A program made the position numbers and the translations under genes. A model generated the notes under the pieces. The model was given only the letters and a program-made list of their open reading frames with translations. It made no database searches and was not told the DNA's origin. A DNA stretch of 64,000 nt from Phytophthora colocasiae (lineage: Eukaryota; Oomycota; Peronosporomycetes; Peronosporales; Peronosporaceae). This document shows positions 1-9,898 of the stretch, one piece after another (within the stretch, counting starts at the first letter, position 1; each line of letters begins with the position of its first letter). Where the stretch lies: the NCBI GenBank assembly GCA_018806915.1, contig JAGKQI010000102.1, positions 1,116,001-1,180,000 on the forward strand, given 5' to 3'.

Positions 1-232
1 GCCGTGGCGCTCCAGGTACACGCCCTTCTCCTCCAATATGCCGTAGCTGATGATGTTGTCCGGTAGGTTATCACCGTAGTAGACGTCAGACAAGTCCACG
101 ATGACCTCGTTGCTATCCACTATCGCCCGCAGCACCACCGTACCCTTCTTTGACCACGTGTATAAGGTCGCCGTTAGCCGCTCGTACTGCTCGTCACAGT
201 CGGACGGCGTTCCGCAGCAACTTCCTCGTTCT

Positions 233-1483
233 TCACCAAGTGCACACTGGACCCGCTGTCCAAGATCCACGTGCACGAGTCCGCGTTCGTGCCGGTTCCG
301 ACGGCCAGCGTGACTCGAGTCGATGACTTAGCATCGCTGTTTTCTTACCTGGGCAGTCTCTGGCTGGGTGCCCGGCTTCACCACAATTGTAGCAGGAGCG
401 AGTCTCCCGTGCCGTCAACACGGGCAACAGATCCTCGTCCACCTTGATCTCCACGGCCGCCACCGTGAAATCGACCGCCTCGTCTGCGGTTCCCGCGACC
501 ACCTTGGCCGTGCCCGCTCTCCTGCTTGAGCATGTTCGCCTCGAATTCAATCGCGAACGCCACTAACTCGTGGCCTGCTGTAGATAGTCGACGCGCTGCG
601 AGTTTAGCCGCGTCAACATCGCACTCTGCAAGTACGACGGCGCCGACTTGCACAAACTCTGTAATACATGCAAATCCGAAGAACCGGAACGCTCAGCCAC
701 GTACGTCAAGTACTGGTAGTGCTCGGCCCACGTCCTGCTCTTCAACTTCCGAAGTCATCAACTGCAGTCCCTTGCTCGCAGTGATTGTTGTCATGTACGG
801 CACGAGCATCCTGTTCATCACGTGTTCAACGTAGGTGATTCGGCCGTCCAGAGCTGGACCATCCTCTCGAAATACACAAGTGCTGTGCCATCGAGCTTAC
901 CATTAAGAGCGAGGATGCGGAACTCTTCCAGCCAGTCTCCTCCGCTCATCTGTACTGCAGCCAGGCGCTGCAGGAATCTCAGTCCCCACGACTTGAAGTC
1001 CGCCCCCAGTCCCGGGTATACTTCCTTGCCTGAGAACTTCCCGAATCCGGGCCAGTCCAGGTCTCGCGGCTTCGGGATCTTGATGCCGAAGTTCGTCGGC
1101 GGCACGAATTGCTCCGGCGGCGGTACGTACGGTTGCTGTTGCGGTTGCTGCACATTCGTCGCCTGCTCCCACCGGACGCTTCGGCGCCGGGAGCGTTGGT
1201 GCTGTCGGTACTACCGAGAGCATTGACGCGTCGAGAGAGCCTACCTCATTCTTCGGTCTCTGGCTTTTATAAAGTCCGTGAACGCGCTCGACGCGCCGTA
1301 CTGGTTCTCGTACGGCGGCGCGTGCGCTGTTGCGATGCTGCAGCTGCTGCTGCAGTTTCGCTTGATTGACCATGAACTGGGCCTGCTGCTTGGCCATCCT
1401 TCGAGTAGTCCTTCCGAGTCTGTCAATTCGCTCCGAGCTCTCGCTGGAGCCCCGACTGCCCCCTTGCATGGGCTCCGGGACAA
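233..1483 (-). pseudogene. Copia element 1 gag and start of protease, frameshifted
   Basis: The gag-like coding sequence is split over several minus-strand frames. A Q-rich N-terminal part lies in 903-1469. A gag core, containing the words PRDLDWPGFGKFSG and YFERMVQLW, lies in 818-1153. A helical part lies in 378-653. A CCHC knuckle (CYNCGEAGHPARDC) is near 370-410. The protease motif WILDSGSSVHLV follows about 100 bp later in a different frame (about 255-290). Several frame changes are needed, so this copy is probably not coding competent, although sequence errors cannot be excluded. Family function: particle assembly and polyprotein processing. Confidence 0.7.
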
Positions 1484-1608
1484 GCCGAGTCGGAGCGCGT
1501 CCCCTCGAACAACTCGAACGGGTCTGCAGCCACGTTCAGCCCTTGAACGTCGGTGTCGTGCACGTCGTGCGCAGGGCTTAGCCGTTGTGAGGTGTCGTCG
1601 GAGCTGTT

Positions 1609-1620
1609 GGGCTCATAACC
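1609..1620 (-). other. Primer-binding site, half-tRNA-iMet type
   Basis: GGTTATGAGCCC (minus strand) directly follows the LTR. It complements the anticodon-loop side of initiator methionine tRNA rather than a tRNA 3' end. This is the priming mode known for Drosophila copia, which uses a cleaved tRNA-iMet fragment. The assignment rests on the sequence match and the position. Confidence 0.7.
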
Positions 1621-1839
1621 TGTTGGCAGGTTGAAGTGAGCTCGGCGAGGTAGATTGTAGACTGATGTATTTGTTTGTTATGTAAGGCATGTTCACTACG
1701 TAATTCTTGCTGCTGTTCGTTTAGTCGTACGCGTTCTCCTACTGCACCATCTCGTTCTCCGCCATCTCCGCCTGCACGTTGGATGAGATACCACCACTTC
1801 ATACACGCACACTCCCAAGATCACTGGCGAGTTCCGACA
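1621..1839 (-). repeat. 5' LTR of Copia element 1 (219 bp)
   Basis: The repeat begins TGTCGGAAC at 1839 (minus strand) and ends CCAACA at 1621, directly before a tRNA-complementary primer site. The start resembles Drosophila copia (TGTTGGAA) and the end has the usual CA. Only one LTR is in the window, so its age cannot be estimated. It is unrelated in length and sequence to the 129-bp LTRs of Copia element 2. Confidence 0.8.
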
Positions 1840-3204
1840 ACGAGACGTCAGGATGCCCTCGGCAGCGTGCATGCCGCCGACGTCCTCGGGCGACGTCTCT
1901 TCACGTACCAGCATCACGTTCTCGCCACGCGCGAACCACGCCTCGGCATCCGCTGCCGTGAACACGATCTTGCCCACAGCCGCTCCCGGAGATGCAGGCA
2001 GACCGCTGCACAGCACGTCCGACTGGTATGCCTTCTCGTTGGCGAAGCTCGGGTGCAGAAGTTGGTCCAGGTGCCGCGGTTCCACCAGCATCACGGCCTC
2101 CTCCTCCGTGATCAGCTTCTCGCGCCACATGTCCACGGCGATCTTCAGAGCTGCAGAACCCGTGCGTTTGCCGTTACGCGTCTGCAGCATGAACAGCACA
2201 CCGTCCTGCACCGTGAATTCCGTGTCCTGCACGTCTTTGAAGTGCGTCTCCAGCGTGTGCACCGTTTCGTCGAGCTGCTTGTACACGACGGGCATCTTCT
2301 CCGCCAGCTCCGAGATGGGCTGCGGCGTACGGATGCCTGCCACGACATCCTCGCCCTGGGCGTTCAGCAGGAACTCACCGTACAGCTTGTTCTCACCGTT
2401 GGCCGGGTTACGCGTGAACAACACGCCTGTGCACGACTGGTCGTTGATGTTGCCGTACACCATAGCCTGCACGTTCACGGCCGTCCCCTTGAGGCCGGTA
2501 ATCTTGTTGATTTCACGGTACTTGACGGCGCGCGGGATGTTCCACGAGCGGAACACGGCCTCGATGCCCATGCGCATCTGCTCCCATGGGTCCGACGGGA
2601 ATGACTTGCCGTGCTGCTCGTATACTTCCTTGTATTTCTGCACCAACTCCTGCAGGTCGCTGGCCGTCAGCTCCACGTCGAACGTCACGTTGCGCGCCTG
2701 CTTCATGGCCGATAGCTCCGCCTCGAAGTCGTCGTGCGGGATCTCCAGCACCACGTCGCCGAACATCTGCAGCAGACGACGGTAGCAGTCGTACGCGAAG
2801 CGGTCGCCGCCGCGCTCGGCCACGCCCTTGACGATCTCATCATTCAGACCCAGGTTTAGCACCGTGTCCATCATGCCGGGCATCGAGATGGCCGCGCCCG
2901 AGCGTACAGACACCAGTAGCGGGTTCGTCGCATCGGCGAACGTCACGCCCAGCGTCTTCTCCATTAGGTGCACGCCCTCACGCACCTCGTCCATCAGGCC
3001 GTCGGGTAGGCGTCCGCCCACCGCGTAGAATTCTTGGCACACCTCCGTCGTGATGGTCAGTCCGGGGGGCACGTTCACGTCGTTGCGCGCCATTTGGCAC
3101 AGGTTGGCGCCCTTGCCGCCCAGTAGTGGCTTCATGCTGCCGTCGCCCTTGCTCTCGCCCTTCACGAAGGTGAAGACGCGCGGGTGCTGCAGCACTTGAC
3201 TCAT
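1840..3204 (-). pseudogene. Pyruvate, phosphate dikinase, copy 1, N-terminal 455 codons, interrupted
   Basis: PPDK interconverts pyruvate + ATP + Pi and PEP + AMP + PPi. In oomycetes, PPi-linked enzymes of this kind support glycolysis and gluconeogenesis. The start at 3204 (MSQVLQHPR) matches copy 2 and the shared 5' UTR. Visible are the nucleotide-binding N-terminal domain (GGKGANLCQMA, SVRSGAAISMPGMMDT) and the central domain start (TGVLFTRNPANGE). The match stops after GILTSR, just before the swivelling phospho-histidine motif GGMTSHAAVVAR, where Copia element 1 begins. All 455 residues equal those of copy 2 and the DNA is almost identical, so duplication or gene conversion is recent. The rest of the gene should lie beyond the left edge. 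As it stands it could encode only an inactive fragment with a short retroelement-derived tail. Confidence 0.93.
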
Positions 3205-3797
3205 GCTTGCGGTTGGTGTGGGGGGTTGATTGGGGTTGTTTGTTTGGTTGCTTGCTCTTGATCGAGTTAGTTGAGGAATGAGCTTGAATTGAGCCGTGTC
3301 ATCCAAAATCGCTTGTACATGTAGTGAAGTCTGCTTCGAGCCTGTGGTCTGACTTGGTGCCATCGGACACGCATGGCTGGCGACACACCAAGCAGGTGTG
3401 ATTGCTAAAGGCGACGGAAGCGAACCGCAGCAGCGTCTGGCAGACGCCGTCTGCAGTGGCTTTTGCTTCGTATCATGGAGCTCGTGGGGTTTTGCTTCCA
3501 CGTTGAAGTGCGTCCGCAGCAGAGAGACGCGTATGTACCGGCGGACATTTAGTCTAAGTCGACAGCATGGCGTCGACTTACTACTTCTCCCTGATTAGGC
3601 ACATGATCAAACTCGTCTACAATGTATCCATGATATTGTGCGTTGTTGTTATGAACACGCATCTAGCGAGTGCCCCGCTCTAAGACTGATGGCAATGCGT
3701 TACCGCTACATTTATTATCCCAAACGTCTTACTTGGCCCAAATCTCCGCTGCTTTCCTCGCGTTCCTCCCCCCGACAAGAGCCCGGAAGATGCAGTT
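3205..3797 (-). promoter_or_regulatory. 5' UTR and upstream region of PPDK copy 1
   Basis: The first ~75 bp upstream of the start (about 3205-3280) are nearly identical to the copy 2 leader, including CAACTAACTCGATCAAGAG. After that the two copies diverge except for short islands: GCACTTCAACGTGG (near 3500) and the TAAGTCGAC palindrome at 3555-3580. No other gene is visible here. Confidence 0.6.
3555..3580. promoter_or_regulatory. Palindrome TAAGTCGAC-N8-GTCGACTTA upstream of PPDK copy 1
   Basis: Perfect 9-bp arms (3555-3563 and 3572-3580) flank an 8-bp spacer, about 350 bp before the PPDK copy 1 start. The same architecture, TAAGTCAAC-N10-GTTGACTTA, occurs upstream of copy 2 (11493-11520). 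In both, the arm is joined to GACTAAA. It could be a regulator site or a preserved part of the duplicated flank. Confidence 0.45.
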
Positions 3798-4095
3798 CAT
3801 TCCTCAACTAACCTAGTCAAGAGCAGCATGAGTTAACCGGTCCAGAGCCGGCGTGTCTGCAAGCAGTAAATGCCAACATGAAGTTTCTGTTGGCAACAAC
3901 TTCAAACGATGTACCGCGTCGTGAATTGGCTGGACTGACCAGCACCCCGGGGGTGTGCCAAGAATTCTGCGCGGCGGGTGAACACCTATCCAATGAGCTG
4001 ATAGAAGACCAAACCGCTGCCGGACAGGACATTCATCTGAAGTCGACATTCGGACAGAGGTTGTCGGAAGGGTGTTAAACCTTGGATCTGGTCGG
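3798..4095 (+). pseudogene. Decayed third PPDK copy (5' end)
   Basis: This relic begins with the PPDK 5' leader (CATTCCTCAACTAAC, then TCAAGAGCA) and an ATG at 3828. The start reads ATG AGT TAA where the good copies read ATG AGT CAA, so codon 3 is now a stop. Downstream, 3878-4060 still translates to a recognisable PPDK stretch (GLTSTPGVCQEFCAAGEHL against GLTITTEVCQEFYAVGGRL). A 16-bp block around GTGCCAAGAATTCT is unchanged. Near 4073 GTGTTAAACCTTGGATCTGG aligns with a segment ~100 bp further along in PPDK, implying an internal deletion. It is a plus-strand dead copy between the two large copies. Confidence 0.85.
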
Positions 4096-5121
4096 GTGTC
4101 TTGCAATATCGTGTCTCCGCTTGTTTCCTTCGACACAACCAGATCTACCACAGCATTTGTGCCACGAGTGGATCTCTTGCAGATAAGTGAAGCAGTTCTT
4201 CAGCACGAAATCGACGGCAAGTGGCCGACTGCCGGCGGCTAACGCAGGTCGCCGCGGGTGACTAAATACGAGAGGCGTTGCGTCCAACCCGAGCACGCTC
4301 TGCGGCGACCTGCGCGAGTGCGAATATGAGGCACGGGCAAAACATGTACAGATGAGGGCGTGGTTAGTGAACACCTGATATGTACTAAGTCTCAGGTGGA
4401 ATTAGCCTATCAGAGAGCCATAAAATCTGGAGGAGTGGTCAACGTAATGTATTTAGATATTCATTGACACTAATCGGAGGCTAGAATGTCACTGATCTGG
4501 GTTCGGTCTACGTACAGTCCGGCGTGCTTCCAGCAGGCACCGTCGACTTGGCAGGGGCCTTCTGTAATTCAAACTGCTGCCATGCCCATTCCCCCAGTTC
4601 CCTTAGGTCCATAGTGGTTCTTGACCATTGCTGAGCCTTGGTTAGGCGGATGCGCTGTGCTTGAACCTCCTTCCGCATGGCCAATTTCAAATTTCCCGCC
4701 GAGGATAATTCAAACGCCAGCGTACCCCTTTAGTGGTACCTAACAATGTCAGTGGTCCTGATTGCGACCTCATCTATAACATTCTGATGCCATTGGATGG
4801 GTTATAATTTGATGCCCGTTCACTAACCACGCCCTCATCTGTACGAAAAACCCTCCGTTAAGTCGACGGGTAAAGACATGCATCAACTTCAACGTTGAGG
4901 TGAGTCAAGAATTAGAAGTGACATTATTATTACCGGTGGTCAGGACTGCCACGTGCCATGAACATGCACAAGTTGTGCTTGGAGAGTGCTATCAAGGTGA
5001 GCTTACTTGGATTGCTAATGATCTGCGGACGGGTGGATAGCACCACAGGTTAGGATCCATAGCTGCAGAGACTTTCGCTCAACGGAAGGTCCGTTGTTGC
5101 CAAATAGCCGTGCGCTGGTTG
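4096..5121. other. Gene-free interval between PPDK relic and Gypsy-like element
   Basis: No convincing gene was found. Short open frames (for example minus 4508-4690) carry no recognisable domain. The right end contains a 12-bp sequence GCTGGTTGCAGT just before the LTR. The same 12 bp recurs just after the element at 10862, so the element landed in what was a short tandem repeat. Confidence 0.5.
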
Positions 5122-5125
5122 CAGT

Positions 5126-5613
5126 TGTCCCGTATCCGGGATTGAGAGGGTGATTCCAGAGCCGTTGGACCTCGGTCGTGTGCCGGAAGGACCCAAGCGG
5201 CCTCGGCGTCTGGGTGACTCCGTCCGGGTACCGTTCCAGTGGTACGCTACCTTTGGTGGGACGCCTTCCTGCAATGATGGCGCTAGGTGGCGACGTGGAG
5301 GTCCAAGTGCTGGAGATAAGTGAGACCGAGTCCCGGGTGGAGTGGGAACTGCAAGGACGGGTGGCATGCCATGGAGGCTCGGTGAGTGAGAGAGGCGGGG
5401 TGTCGTCTCTAGGAGCGTGGTACGATACTTCGCTCTTCATTTCATTTAGTTTTAGTTACGAATTTCCCTAGTCAAGTGAACAAGAACAAGAATCAACGTA
5501 TATTGCATTTATTCAAGGACTTACTCTTCTCTACTCTACTTCTAGACCCCACTCAGGACCGTACTCGCATTAACAGCCACAGGTACCGACCCCGACAAGG
5601 AAGGTGCGTGACA
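5126..5613 (+). repeat. 5' LTR of the Gypsy-like element (488 bp)
   Basis: Starts TGTCCCGTATCCGGG and ends GCGTGACA. It matches 10370-10857 except at the AAGGAAGG / AAGGGAGG position near 5598-5603. The TGGTGGAGAAGC that begins two bases after it is a plausible tRNA primer site. The LTR contains only one copy of the interior GAACG/CGTTC motif. Confidence 0.92.
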
Positions 5614-5897
5614 TTTGGTGGAGAAGCAGGGTACCTGTTTGCTGGAGAAGGTCTAAGGTGGGCAAAGGAGAGTTCGGAAGTGCACCAAGAAGAGAGAAAA
5701 CGCTTGGACGCGGAACGGTTCCGCCGGGTTGCGAACGAACAAGCGCTCCTAGAAGAGACTGGTCTCGAGGAACGGTAGCTGAGGCTGCTTAAAGACCAAG
5801 TGCTGTGCGCTACATCCTAGAGTACATTCCCTGGGTGGGATCTAGGAACTACAAGGAAGACAAGAAGATCCTGGAAGACTACATCGCTGAAGTGAAG

Positions 5898-7841
5898 ATG
5901 GAATCTCTAGGACAAGGAGAGGCCCAAAGCGTGGGTCAAGCGTTCCCCGCTGGAGCAGGAAACGGAAGTGAAGAACGGTTCTGGGGTGCCAACACGCCAA
6001 CTTTGCAGAGAAGCGTTCGAGGAGTACAAGACGGTTCCCCAGATGTGACGACGGCTGCCGGACTCAACGCCGTGAGAACGAATGTGCTACAGTGGGCCGC
6101 TGGAGCCGGGGTCGACCAAGTGGAAGTGGCACGGAGGCGTCCAAGTGGTGGTGCAAGTACGGCTTCGTCCAGGACTGGAACGCCTCAAGCCGGGAACGCT
6201 TCGCGAAGCGTTCTTCCCCGTCAAGACGATCCGTTCGAGATGAAGCCCCCTGCTACTCAAATGACGGAAGACCCTGCTGGGAGTAGGCCCCAACAGACGG
6301 TTCTTTCACCTCGAAGCTACTACAACATGGTGGGGTTCCTGCCTTCGGAGCAGACCGTGTCGAGCCAGACGTGGGCCGCCTCAAGAGAGGAGCGAACCGT
6401 TCCAGCCACATGGACCCCGGGGTACGCTAATCCCCCGGCGCAAGCGTTCCCTGGAGGAGCGTTCCGACCGTCCATCCCTGCCTGGACTGAAACGAGAGAG
6501 CATGTGGAGAACGCTCACCATTCGGTGAGAACGCCTCAAACGAGAGGAGCAATAGCGAGTTATCGCAACGTCACTATAAAGGACCTATCTAGTCCGGCGG
6601 ACTACGGACGGAAGGGCTTATTTTCGACTCATGTTCAGAGGTATTCGAGTCTACCGACGCCGACTTCGTATGTGATGACCCCAGGGTACACCGTCCAGAC
6701 TCCCGTACCATCAAGCGTTCCCGGAACGCTACCGCAGCATTATGCTACCGTGGAGTCGCAACCGTTCCTAGTGGCCTCACAAGCGTTACCGGTGACGCAT
6801 ACGCCGTCGGCGTACTTGCCTGTGCGCCAAGTGAGTGTATCTGCAGGACCCACGACGGTCCCTCCGGGTGGAAAAGTACGCTCGGGAGGAGCGCCTATGC
6901 TACAAGGTCATGTGAGTGGAGGGCTGACCATGCCTCAGCCGACGATGACGAGTGTTCCGTTCTCGACCCAACCGTTCGGACCGGGAACCGTTCCTGTTTC
7001 AGCACCTCGACGAGAGAATTGGCCTGAGAACGCTTACGGACAAGCTCAACCTCAGTATGGATATCCCATGCCGTCAGTACGCATACAAAAGGCGCCTTTG
7101 GGAATGCCTACGAGTATTCGGAACGCTATACGGATGTTGCAACCGTTCTATTCCGATGATTCTACGGCCGAGCGAGCTGGAAGTTTTTGGGACGCTTTCG
7201 AACGTGCAACGATGGGCTTGGATGATGTTCTACGGTTGAGTGCGTTCCGTGGATGCTTGAAGGGCAAGACAGGAGAGCAGTCGTGGGTGCATTCGCGCAT
7301 TGATGATTTTGACACTTTGAAGACCCGATTCTACAACCAGTTCATCTACCAGACGCCTCAACAGTGTATCGAACTATTGAAGAAGACGACTCGGTCGCGT
7401 GGGATGTCCGCCGAGGTCTGGGGAGACTTAATCTCAAGGTTATGCGATGATGCTCGATGTTACGACTCGGATATGCGGTACCAATATTTCCTATCGGGCT
7501 TGCGCAACCGCGAGTGGAAGGCCACGCTTTCGAACGCTATGGTCGACTCGATTCCGCAAGCGGTAACGGTTCTACTTTATAAGAACATGCACATTCCTGT
7601 GGAGAATGACGCTGACTTTGAAGACACTCCCCAGTCGAAGAGCTCTGGGAACGCTATGATGCAACAAATGCTCACGCTCATGCAACAGACGCAGCACATG
7701 CTGGCGCAGCAGCAGCAGCAGTACGCTCAGGTAAGCGTTCCTCAGAACGCTACTCCGATAATTGCGGTGGCCCATTATGAGATCCTGCGTTTGAGCACGG
7801 TTCGACTACCGTGCAGCAGTGACGCCAGAAACCCCGGCTAG
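5898..7841 (+). CDS. Gag polyprotein of the Gypsy-like element
   Basis: This is an open frame of 647 codons from the first ATG; the frame is open back to 5805 without an ATG. Residues ~1-420 are low complexity, rich in P, S, T, Q and V. Residues ~430-600 form a Ty3/Gypsy-type gag core, with words such as FWDAFERA, GMSAEVWGDLISRLC and LSGLRNREWKATL. A Q-run (AQQQQQYAQ) comes near the end. The family forms the virus-like particle. The frame overlaps the zinc-knuckle frame by about 23 nt with a +1 shift. That could be a programmed shift or an old mutation. Pathway role is inferred from the family. Confidence 0.8.
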   Translation: MESLGQGEAQSVGQAFPAGAGNGSEERFWGANTPTLQRSVRGVQDGSPDVTTAAGLNAVRTNVLQWAAGAGVDQVEVARRRPSGGASTASSRTGTPQAGNASRSVLPRQDDPFEMKPPATQMTEDPAGSRPQQTVLSPRSYYNMVGFLPSEQTVSSQTWAASREERTVPATWTPGYANPPAQAFPGGAFRPSIPAWTETREHVENAHHSVRTPQTRGAIASYRNVTIKDLSSPADYGRKGLFSTHVQRYSSLPTPTSYVMTPGYTVQTPVPSSVPGTLPQHYATVESQPFLVASQALPVTHTPSAYLPVRQVSVSAGPTTVPPGGKVRSGGAPMLQGHVSGGLTMPQPTMTSVPFSTQPFGPGTVPVSAPRRENWPENAYGQAQPQYGYPMPSVRIQKAPLGMPTSIRNAIRMLQPFYSDDSTAERAGSFWDAFERATMGLDDVLRLSAFRGCLKGKTGEQSWVHSRIDDFDTLKTRFYNQFIYQTPQQCIELLKKTTRSRGMSAEVWGDLISRLCDDARCYDSDMRYQYFLSGLRNREWKATLSNAMVDSIPQAVTVLLYKNMHIPVENDADFEDTPQSKSSGNAMMQQMLTLMQQTQHMLAQQQQQYAQVSVPQNATPIIAVAHYEILRLSTVRLPCSSDARNPG

Positions 7842-8211
7842 AGGAATCCGCCAGGGCCCGGACATGCACACCCAGGAGGGACGAGTTGTGTGTGGACGCT
7901 GTCATACTCTGGGATGCAGCCGACTTAATTGCCGTCGTGGTAACGCTGTCTGCTCGAATTGTCAGACGAAGGGCCATGTGTACATGGAATGCGAGCAACC
8001 CCGAGGACAAAGTCAGTCGACGAACCGTTCCAATAATCAGCAGGCCACTAACCGTACCCAGAACGGTTATACCAGGCGTACTTGTTTCCTGTGTGATAGT
8101 CCTGACCATCGGGTGGCCAACTGCCCTACGAAGCTACTTCTCTCGCGATTATCGGCTCAGGAGAGGGCCGGGGCCTCGGCAGGAGGGGATCGTGCGGCGA
8201 GTCGTCAATGA
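7819..8211 (+). CDS. Zinc-knuckle nucleocapsid frame of the Gypsy-like element
   Basis: Two canonical CX2CX4HX4C knuckles are visible: CSNCQTKGHVYMEC and CFLCDSPDHRVANC. A third imperfect one (CGRCHTLGCSRLNC, no histidine) lies before them. The first ATG in frame is at 7864; translation more likely comes by frameshift from gag, whose end it overlaps. Nucleocapsid knuckles bind the element RNA. No protease motif follows. Confidence 0.75.
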   Translation: MTPETPARGIRQGPDMHTQEGRVVCGRCHTLGCSRLNCRRGNAVCSNCQTKGHVYMECEQPRGQSQSTNRSNNQQATNRTQNGYTRRTCFLCDSPDHRVANCPTKLLLSRLSAQERAGASAGGDRAASRQ

Positions 8212-8301
8212 TGGGGGCAGGAGGAGGGGGAAGGGAGTGTCGACCCTTCCTCTTGTCTAAGGAACGACACCACCGGGAACGCTTTCACTCATGGACGTGA
8301 A

Positions 8302-8783
8302 GGGATTGAAGCGTACCAGGACGTAGCAAGAACGGTTAACGCAGTGAGAGGCGTAAGTGAACGGATTGAAACGGTTGTGAATGAGACTGATAACGGAAGA
8401 GAGGAGTACGGAACGAAGTGTTCCATGGAGAATGACGAGCGCGAAGACTCGCGTGGCTTTGAAGGGATTGAAGCGTACGGAACGAGAACGGTTAACGCTG
8501 TGGAAAGCGTAGGTGAAAGGATTGAAATGGCTGTGAATTAGACGGATATAGAAGGAGAGAAGTGCGGAACGGAGTGTTCCATGGAAAATGGCGAGCGTGA
8601 GGACTCGCGTAACTTTGGAGGGATGGAAGCGTACCAGGACGAGAAGAGAACGGTTAACGCTCTAAGTGGAATGAGTGAACGGATTACATTGGAAGTGAAA
8701 GAGAAGGATACCGCAGACGAGGAGAACGGAACGGAGTGTTCCGCCGGGAATGACGCACGCGAGGACCAGCGTGACTTTGAGGA
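8302..8783 (+). repeat. Three tandem copies of a ~160-bp unit inside the Gypsy-like element
   Basis: Units start at about 8302, 8464 and 8620 (roughly 162, 156 and 164 bp). Each begins GGGATtGAAGCGTAC, contains AGAACGGTTAACGC, then GTGAACGGATT, then GGAACGGAGTGTTCC, and ends at a GACTCGCGT-like stretch. Translated, each unit gives EAY..., RTVNA, (S/E)RI and CS(M/A)(E/G)ND. The second unit has an in-frame stop (GTGAATTAG near 8535), so the repeat is no longer one protein. Confidence 0.75.
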
Positions 8784-9789
8784 GACAAGTGTTACTACGA
8801 GGGAATTTATCTACGATCACCGCACGGAGAATATGCGGGAAGAGGAAGAGATGATGACAGAAGCTTTATTACCATTGGAAAGTCGAGTAGCAGAGGCTAC
8901 CGCTGAGGAAGAGGATTATTTCTGTGATTACTATGCTGACTACAAGGAGATGGCCAGCTTAGAGGAGGGACAGCCTGTCGAGGTGACGGCGTCCGAAAGA
9001 GTGACAAGTAACATTCGTATGGAAAGTAGAGAACTACCTGAAGAAGAAACACTGCTCGACGAGGATCAGGAGGCCGAGCGTGAAGAAGGATCGGAGAACG
9101 GAAAAGAAGATGGAGGGAACGGTGGAACGGTGGAACCGTGCCCCTCTGTGGTCGAACGGGGGTCCCTGAAGCCAGAGGTTATTAGAGCTTTAGAGGAACG
9201 GTTCAAGAGTGATGTGAGTGCGGTGAGGGTGTTATTCCAATGGCTACCCTACAAACCTACGGGGAAGCGTGAAGTTGTGCACGTGCAGTTCATGAATTCG
9301 GGTGGAAAGGGAACGGAGAACGCTTCCAAGGATGAGGACTCCCGAAGAGAAGAAGCGACGGGAGAGCAAGAAAGGCCGCCTCCCGATCCCGGTGAAGGCG
9401 ATAACGGGATAAGGATTAAGGAAGAAACTATCTCTTCAGAGGACGCTGGCAGGCTGGTTGAGGTGAGCCTGTTAAAAGAAGAGAACGCTGTTGACGGAAC
9501 GGTTGGAACCGTTCCCGAATCGGAGGACCCCTCCAATGGTCGCAGTGTAGCTCCCGCGGCCATCGAACCCGAACCTCCGCCCGAAGAAACACCTGCTGCG
9601 AAGGGGCGCCCCAGTGCTAGGCTCTTCACTACTGAAGAATTGGACGTTCTGGAAGATGGAACCGAATCGCCTATTGGCGAGGAGAAGGAAGGAGAAGGGG
9701 GTTACCCAGTATTTAGTGCTGTTCGTCACCTACGAAGTCGCGTGGAGACCTGCTGGAACGCTTCTCCCGAACTACGACGTTCTGATTAA
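8581..9789 (+). CDS. Acidic protein frame of the Gypsy-like element, unknown function
   Basis: A 402-codon frame, strongly acidic and E-rich, with no recognisable enzyme motif. It begins in the second/third tandem unit and carries long E/D runs such as EEEMMTEALLPLE. It sits where the protease and reverse transcriptase would start in a full Gypsy element. The stop in the second repeat unit separates it from an upstream frame (8344-8541) of the same composition. Related full-length oomycete elements may carry this acidic region between gag and pol; that is inference. Confidence 0.5.
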   Translation: MENGEREDSRNFGGMEAYQDEKRTVNALSGMSERITLEVKEKDTADEENGTECSAGNDAREDQRDFEETSVTTREFIYDHRTENMREEEEMMTEALLPLESRVAEATAEEEDYFCDYYADYKEMASLEEGQPVEVTASERVTSNIRMESRELPEEETLLDEDQEAEREEGSENGKEDGGNGGTVEPCPSVVERGSLKPEVIRALEERFKSDVSAVRVLFQWLPYKPTGKREVVHVQFMNSGGKGTENASKDEDSRREEATGEQERPPPDPGEGDNGIRIKEETISSEDAGRLVEVSLLKEENAVDGTVGTVPESEDPSNGRSVAPAAIEPEPPPEETPAAKGRPSARLFTTEELDVLEDGTESPIGEEKEGEGGYPVFSAVRHLRSRVETCWNASPELRRSD

Positions 9790-9898
9790 AGCGTTCGAGA
9801 ACGCTCGACGCAAGGAAAAGGGACTCTCCGAACTTCGTCGCTGTGCTCGATTAGCAGAGGCTATCGTCGCTGTTGACAAAGACAGCGTGCTCTTCTAG
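9614..9898 (+). pseudogene. Chromodomain-like integrase tail remnant
   Basis: The segment QYLVLFVTYEVAWRPAGTLL followed by PNYDVLIKAFENARR resembles the chromodomain found at the C-terminus of integrase in chromoviral Gypsy elements (YLVKF...W.P...L..y..li..F). It is +1 to the preceding acidic frame, so a frame break separates them. The rest of integrase is absent. If the identification is right, the pol core was deleted from gag-end to chromodomain, leaving the tail next to the 3' region. Confidence 0.5.

Larger units (their letters stand above)
1..1839 (-). mobile_element. Copia-type LTR retrotransposon (element 1), partial, inserted in PPDK copy 1
   Basis: This is a minus-strand Ty1/copia-type element. 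It enters from the left edge and ends at its 5' LTR boundary at 1839, inside the PPDK copy 1 coding sequence. Read on the minus strand, the order is LTR (1839-1621), primer-binding site, gag with a CCHC knuckle, and an aspartic protease (DSGSS around 275-262). The reading near position 1 resembles the protein segment that precedes the integrase in copia polyproteins. Integrase, reverse transcriptase and the 3' LTR must lie left of the window. The 5 bp outside the LTR (CTCGT on the minus strand, 1840-1844) would be the target duplication; the intact site in PPDK copy 2 reads CTCGT then GGCGG, as expected. Seen: LTR edge, PBS, knuckle, protease. Inferred: the full element. Confidence 0.85.

Noticed and set aside
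1853..2785. Long open frames on the strand opposite PPDK copy 1 (and 12644-13730 opposite copy 2)
   Set aside because: They are antisense shadows created by G/C-ending codon bias. They have no domain and are duplicated only because PPDK is duplicated.
5050..5440. Open frames inside the LTRs (repeated at 10301-10715)
   Set aside because: They recur because the LTR is duplicated, have no protein features, and run on both strands.
8302..8783. Tandem units considered as a CRISPR array or satellite
   Set aside because: Units are long, coding-derived and contiguous without spacers, and lie inside a retroelement.
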